DNA from: CAZIPZ01 sp964541075
GTDB taxonomy: Bacteria; Acidobacteriota; Terriglobia; 20CM-2-55-15
NCBI GenBank assembly: GCA_964541075.1
Contig: CAZIPZ010000147.1
Span: 1-10,394, forward strand
Direction of reading: 5' to 3'
Length of the DNA: 10,394 bases
Below the pieces are notes generated by a model, which did no database searches, was not told the DNA's origin, and saw only the letters and a list, made by a program, of their open reading frames with translations. Shown piece after piece: positions 6,682 to 10,394 of this stretch. Position 1 is the stretch's first letter, and each line of letters begins with the position of its first letter. The position numbers and the translations under genes are program-made.

Positions 6682-7257
6682 TCAGCGAGCCCAACCGGGG
6701 GGGCCGCCAGACCGACGGAGTTCGGTTTCCAGATCAGCGATTTTTTGCTTGGATCGTTCCACATCCCGGCGGGCGGTCTCAATCGTTTCGTTTGCAGCTC
6801 TCAACTCGGCGGAGACTCGATTCTCCCGGTTATACATGTCGGATTGACGAAGAAGCTGAGTGTTGAGCTCTCTGATTTTCAATTCCGCCAGTTGGAGCTT
6901 TTCTTCGTTGCGCTTCAGCTCCTGCCTTGCCTCACTGAACGTTGCTTTCCAGGCTTTTTCGTCACGGCCTTTGCTGTCTGTGGGTCCGGTAGGGGCTGCG
7001 GTTTCTTCGGGCTTTCTATCGGCAGTTGCATTGGAGATTGACGTTGCAGAGGCAGGTGAACTCGTGGTTGATTCGGCAGAGGGTGGTGCGGGAACTGCCG
7101 GTATGGAGGCTTTAGCGCTCTCGTTGCTGTATACGGCTTTGCTTTGCACGGTTCTTTGACGGTCCCGTTCTTTTCGCGCTGCATCGGCGAGCGACTGAGC
7201 CTGTGCGGCGCCCGCGAGCGAGCAGATAAGGAGAATGCCTGCCCCGATTTGCGTCAT
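6682..7257 (-). CDS. Secreted coiled-coil protein
   Basis: From the ATG at 7257 the product has 191 residues. Residues 1-20 form a signal peptide (MTQIGAGILLICSLAGAAQA) with a textbook AQA-QS cleavage site. The mature protein starts with SLADAARKERDRQ, followed by a low-complexity Ala/Pro/Ser/Thr linker (about 48-92). A charged helical segment from about 100 to 182 has heptad-like character (QELKRNEEKLQLAELKIREL, later ERSKQKIADLETELRR) and is probably a coiled coil. The tail is GGPPGWAR. No enzymatic motif is visible, so a structural or adaptor role in the periplasm is inferred. The open frame runs upstream to 7422 inside the PBP gene, but the signal peptide fixes the start at 7257, 5 nt after the PBP stop. 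It is therefore very likely co-transcribed with PBP1A and the downstream kinase. Confidence 0.8.
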   Translation of the reverse strand: MTQIGAGILLICSLAGAAQAQSLADAARKERDRQRTVQSKAVYSNESAKASIPAVPAPPSAESTTSSPASATSISNATADRKPEETAAPTGPTDSKGRDEKAWKATFSEARQELKRNEEKLQLAELKIRELNTQLLRQSDMYNRENRVSAELRAANETIETARRDVERSKQKIADLETELRRSGGPPGWAR

Positions 7258-7262
7258 CTGCT

Positions 7263-9488
7263 TCACTGTGCCTGCTTCTTGCTTGGAGCTACCGGTTGAG
7301 TTGAAACCAGCGCATTTTGCGGCGCCGGAGACGGCTGCGGTGCAACAGTCGTCAAACGATCGCCGGTCTGGAACTGCTCCACCGGTTTGTCTTTGTAGAA
7401 TTGCTGCATCATGGAAATCCACACCGGCAAAGCCGCTCTGCCGCCAGTTTCCTTATCTCCGAGTGTAACTTTTTCGTCAAATCCGATCCAGACGCCTCCG
7501 GCGAGGGAAGGGGTGAATCCGATAAACCACGCATCTGTGAAGTCGTTGGTCGTGCCGGTTTTTCCCCCCAAGGGCCGCTTTAGCGCTTGAGCCGAGACCG
7601 CGGTGCCAGACCGCACCGGTTCCTGCAGCAGGTCCACCATTATGGCCGCCGTTTTTGCCGGAATCACGTCCCGCAGTTCCGGCAGATTCTCTTCCAGCAA
7701 CTTGCCATCGTAATCGGTGACACGGCGAATCAACTGGGGGGCGACACGCACACCGTCATTCGGGAAGGTGGAGTACGCAGAGGTCATTTCGATGAGAGTA
7801 ACGTCCGCAGCGCCCAGGGCGATGGGCAAATACGGTTCGAGCTTCGATGTCACTCCGAAGCGCCGGACATATGGGATTAGATTTTGAACGCCGAGTTTCG
7901 CAAGAGTCTTGACCGCCGGAATATTTCTGGAATCAGCGACGGCGTGGCGTATCGTTATGGGGCCTTCGTATTTCCCGTCATAGTTGCCCGGCGCGTAGGC
8001 GCCAAAGCTCACAGGTGCATCCACAATGATGTCTTCGGGCCGCAAGCCATTGTCAACGGCAGCGGCATAAACGAATGCCTTGAACGACGATCCGGTTTGT
8101 CTCAGCGCCTGGGTTGCACGATTGAACTTGCTCGAATCGAAGTCGTATCCACCTACCATTGCCTTGACTTCCCCACTTTGAGGCTCAATGACAACGACGG
8201 CGCCTTGTACTTTAGGCCTCTGTTCGAGTGCAATCTCCATCTTTCGCTCGGCTGGGTTCATTGACCGAATCATGAACAGAGCGACATCGCCGGGTTTAAG
8301 GATTTCTGCGGCGGACTTCGAACGGGTCCATGACATGTTCGCTGGTGCGAGTTGCACCTGATAGTCGGCTATCTTAATCGTTGCGGCGGCCCCCTTTGTA
8401 TCCAGCACCACTCCTGGAACAATATCGTTAGTGCGAATGGGCAGCTTCCATTCGGGCAAATCGACAGAGAGAAGATCCTTCACCCCCTGATCGCGGAGAT
8501 TCTTTTCGGCGCCCCGCCAGCCATGGCGTTTGTCGTAGTCCAGGAGGCCCTGTCGGAGAGAAGCAGTTGCAGCTCGCTGTAGTTCCACGTTTAGAGTGGA
8601 GTAAACCTTGAGGCCGCCTTCATGCACGGCCGATGTGCCATATGTCCTCTCAAGACTGCGTCGCAGCTCTTCGACAAAATAAGGCGCAATCTCGTCCGGT
8701 TTTTGTTTGGGCGCTAGTTTGATCGGTTTGTTCTTGGCTTCTTCTCCGTCCGCGACCGTGATCTTTCTTTCGGCGACCATTCGATCGATGACGTAATTGC
8801 GGCGCATCAAAGCCCGATCGGGATAGTTGATCGGCGAATAGTTGTTTCCCGATCGCTGCAGGGCGGCAAGTACTGCCGCCTCCTCGATCGTCACATCCTT
8901 CAACTTCTTACCAAAATAATACTCAGCTGCAGCCCCGACGCCGTACTGGCCATGTCCCATGAAGTTGAGATTGCAGTACATCGTGAAGATCTGCTGCTTT
9001 GTGTAGTTCCGTTCCACCTGGATGGCCAACATGGCTTCCTGGATTTTGCGGCGGAAACTTCGTTCGGGTGTAAGGAATAAGTTCTTTGCGAGCTGCTGGG
9101 TTAAGGTGCTGCCACCGCCCACGACGCGCCCTGCCAAAATATTCTTGAGACCGGCCCGAGCCATGCCATAAAAATCGATGCCCCAGTGCTCGTAGAAGTT
9201 CTGGTCCTCCACGGAAATGATCGCATCTTTCATGACCTGGGGGATTTGGTCCCAGGTCACAATGATCCGGCGCTCGAGGGCGAAGCTTCCAATCACCTGA
9301 CCGTCATCGGCATAGACTTCCGTGACGACGCTTGGTCGGTAATCTTCGAGAGAGTCAACTTGAGGTAGATCGCTGTTGTAGACGAAAAGCACGCCGGCGG
9401 TGGAACCGAACGCAATTGCAAGGCACAAGAGGAAAATAAATACCAGAGATCCTAAGTACCGTCGCAATTGACTTTTCATGGCGGTCAT
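7263..9488 (-). CDS. Class A penicillin-binding protein (PBP1A-type)
   Basis: A 741-residue bifunctional peptidoglycan synthase. A short cytoplasmic N-terminus and one membrane anchor (about 13-36) lead into the GT51 transglycosylase domain: catalytic E94 in ISVEDQNFYEHWGID, GGGSTLTQQLAKN (124-136), and RKIQEAMLAIQVER (147-160, with E151). A linker or OB-like insert spans about 320-420. The transpeptidase has SxxK at S467-K470 (TGSSFK), SxN at S520-N522 (SRN) and KTGTT at 643-647, so both active sites are intact. The Pro/Gln/Ser/Ala-rich tail after about 708 is typical. It polymerises lipid II and cross-links the stem peptides in the periplasm. Two in-frame ATGs compete, at 9488 (M1) and 9479 (M4, MKSQLRRYLGS); neither has a Shine-Dalgarno sequence. 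It lies 106 nt downstream of lepA and 5 nt upstream of the coiled-coil gene. Confidence 0.96.
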   Translation of the reverse strand: MTAMKSQLRRYLGSLVFIFLLCLAIAFGSTAGVLFVYNSDLPQVDSLEDYRPSVVTEVYADDGQVIGSFALERRIIVTWDQIPQVMKDAIISVEDQNFYEHWGIDFYGMARAGLKNILAGRVVGGGSTLTQQLAKNLFLTPERSFRRKIQEAMLAIQVERNYTKQQIFTMYCNLNFMGHGQYGVGAAAEYYFGKKLKDVTIEEAAVLAALQRSGNNYSPINYPDRALMRRNYVIDRMVAERKITVADGEEAKNKPIKLAPKQKPDEIAPYFVEELRRSLERTYGTSAVHEGGLKVYSTLNVELQRAATASLRQGLLDYDKRHGWRGAEKNLRDQGVKDLLSVDLPEWKLPIRTNDIVPGVVLDTKGAAATIKIADYQVQLAPANMSWTRSKSAAEILKPGDVALFMIRSMNPAERKMEIALEQRPKVQGAVVVIEPQSGEVKAMVGGYDFDSSKFNRATQALRQTGSSFKAFVYAAAVDNGLRPEDIIVDAPVSFGAYAPGNYDGKYEGPITIRHAVADSRNIPAVKTLAKLGVQNLIPYVRRFGVTSKLEPYLPIALGAADVTLIEMTSAYSTFPNDGVRVAPQLIRRVTDYDGKLLEENLPELRDVIPAKTAAIMVDLLQEPVRSGTAVSAQALKRPLGGKTGTTNDFTDAWFIGFTPSLAGGVWIGFDEKVTLGDKETGGRAALPVWISMMQQFYKDKPVEQFQTGDRLTTVAPQPSPAPQNALVSTQPVAPSKKQAQ

Positions 9489-9492
9489 TATA
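9487..9492 (-). promoter_or_regulatory. Possible -10 element at the PBP1A start
   Basis: On the minus strand a perfect TATAAT (9492 to 9487) overlaps the first ATG of the PBP gene. If it is a sigma-70-type -10 box, transcription would start close to 9480, next to the second ATG at 9479, giving an almost leaderless message. The hexamer 17 nt upstream reads AAGGGG and is not a recognisable -35, so this could be chance. Confidence 0.25.
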
Positions 9493-9594
9493 TCAGGCCG
9501 GCGCTTTCACCCCTTGGTTTGCGATTCTTTGACGTCAGCAAGAGCGTCTACCGAACTGAATCTGTGGCTTTTTGAGCAAGTGCGGGGCCAGTTT
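9489..9594. other. Intergenic gap between lepA and the PBP gene
   Basis: This 106-nt stretch is the longest gene-free interval in the window. I see no stem followed by a T-run on either strand, so no intrinsic terminator for lepA. I also see no tRNA-like or repeat structure and no small reading frame of note. Apart from the TATAAT at its PBP-proximal edge it holds nothing I can name. Readthrough from lepA into the PBP gene is possible. Confidence 0.6.
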
Positions 9595-10394
9595 CTAGGA
9601 TCCAACCTTCAGGACGGCGAGAAAGGCCTCCTGCGGAATATCGACCTTTCCTACCCGTTTCATCCTTTTCTTGCCTTCCTTCTGTTTCTCAAGGAGTTTC
9701 CGCTTTCTGGTGATGTCGCCCCCGTAACACTTTGCAAGAACGTTCTTGCGGATGGCCGGAATGGTTTCTCTGGCAATGATGCGGCTGCCGATCCCCGCCT
9801 GGATGGCGACCTCGAACATTTGACGAGGAATAAGCTCCTTCATCTTCTCAACAAGGGCCTTGCCCTTATAGTAGGCGAACTCGCGGTGAACGATCCAAGA
9901 CAGAGCGTCGATGGGCTCTCCGCTCACAAGGATGTCGAGTTTCACGAGATCAGCCGCCCGGTAACCTGCAAGGTGATAGTCGAAGGATGCGTAACCGCGC
10001 GATACGGACTTCAAACGATCGTAGAAATCGAGAACGATCTCATTCAGCGGCATTTCGTATGTAAACAGGACTCGGCCGGGGGCGACGTATTCGAATCCTT
10101 TCTGAGCGCCCCGTTTTTCTTCGACAAGCTTGAGGATGGGACCGACAAATTCGTCGGAACTCATAATGAGAGCTGTGATGATGGGCTCTTCAATTTGCGC
10201 GATGTTCTGGGCGTCCGGAAATTTAGTCGGATTGTCGATTTCGGACACACTGCCGTCGGTCTTAGTAATGCGATAGCGCACGCCGGGAGCTGTTGTGATT
10301 AGAGAGAGCTGAAATTCGCGCTCAAGTCGCTCCTGAATGATCTCCATGTGAAGGAGACCAAGGAAGCCGCATCTGAATCCGAATCCTAAAGCTG
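9595..10394 (-). CDS. lepA: Elongation factor 4 (LepA), C-terminal part (partial)
   Basis: The frame enters from the right edge and ends at a TAG (9597-9595), giving about 265 residues of the roughly 600 in full-length LepA. It starts with ALGFGFRCGFLGLLHMEIIQ, the strongly conserved start of domain III of this GTPase. It continues through YEMPLNEIVLDFYDRLKSVS and GYASFDYHL (EF-G-like domain V), PIDALSWIVHRE, and the LepA-specific C-terminal domain with RQMFEVAIQAGIGSRIIARE, CYGGDITRKRKLLEKQKEG and VDIPQEAFLAVLKV. The GTP-binding N-terminus lies outside the window. LepA is a ribosome-associated translational GTPase acting on stalled or assembling ribosomes. The methionine at 10347 lies inside the conserved domain and is not the start. 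lepA is often followed by lepB (signal peptidase); here the next gene is a PBP. Confidence 0.97.
   Translation of the reverse strand, partial: ALGFGFRCGFLGLLHMEIIQERLEREFQLSLITTAPGVRYRITKTDGSVSEIDNPTKFPDAQNIAQIEEPIITALIMSSDEFVGPILKLVEEKRGAQKGFEYVAPGRVLFTYEMPLNEIVLDFYDRLKSVSRGYASFDYHLAGYRAADLVKLDILVSGEPIDALSWIVHREFAYYKGKALVEKMKELIPRQMFEVAIQAGIGSRIIARETIPAIRKNVLAKCYGGDITRKRKLLEKQKEGKKRMKRVGKVDIPQEAFLAVLKVGS

Noticed and set aside
6675..6782. N-terminal extension of the BadF-family kinase
   Set aside because: The fold starts at MTYLGIDGGGSKT; the extra 36 residues would overlap the end of the coiled-coil gene in another frame.
7587..8264. Two plus-strand open frames opposite the PBP gene
   Set aside because: They are antisense to conserved transpeptidase sequence, and their translations look like random composition.
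9478..10302. Long plus-strand open frame (274 codons) opposite lepA
   Set aside because: It lies antisense to the highly conserved LepA C-terminal domains; its product has no recognisable motif and is explained by codon bias on the coding strand.

Overview
The window holds ten protein-coding genes and no RNA gene, mobile element or CRISPR array that I can see. The gene content is chromosomal and mostly housekeeping: methionyl-tRNA synthetase, TatD, a polyprenyl diphosphate synthase, a class A penicillin-binding protein and LepA. The bifunctional PBP, the several proteins with signal peptides and the moderately high GC suggest a diderm bacterium. The combination of an orphan DUF4159 protein, a short secreted coiled-coil protein beginning with a 'SLADAARKERDRQ' type segment, and SD-poor translation starts is reminiscent of Acidobacteriota. 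That placement is an inference from style, not a proof.

Layout. Positions 1-3683 are a tightly packed plus-strand run: the 3' end of metG, tatD, a long-chain polyprenyl diphosphate synthase, and a membrane-anchored PAS/histidine kinase/receiver hybrid. Gaps are 10, 20 and 0 nt. The kinase overlaps by 44 nt, tail to tail, with a minus-strand pair: an unrecognised acidic protein (start near 4922) followed by an alpha/beta hydrolase (4425-3640). This pair is divergent from a secreted DUF4159 protein on the plus strand (4994-5797, TTG start), with about 71 nt between the starts. The DUF4159 gene converges, with a 7-nt gap, on a minus-strand run read from the right edge: lepA (5' part outside the window), a 106-nt gap, a PBP1A-type transglycosylase/transpeptidase, a secreted coiled-coil protein and a BadF/BadG-family amino-sugar-type kinase. 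The last three genes are 5 and 7 nt apart.

How the genes may work together. PBP1A builds peptidoglycan in the periplasm. The small secreted coiled-coil protein is a plausible envelope partner, and the kinase could phosphorylate an amino sugar such as GlcNAc or MurNAc recovered from wall turnover, so the minus-strand run looks like a cell-wall synthesis and salvage unit. The polyprenyl synthase makes long isoprenoid chains (quinone side chain or lipid carrier) and is followed directly by the sensor kinase. The alpha/beta hydrolase, its acidic upstream neighbour and the DUF4159 protein have no assignable pathway here.

I did not find a clearly new system. The points most worth a second look are the uncharacterised acidic protein paired with the hydrolase, the orphan DUF4159 protein with a lone CxxC pair, the PBP1A/coiled-coil/kinase run, and a perfect TATAAT overlapping the first ATG of the PBP gene. 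No stretch longer than about 110 bases lacks a gene.
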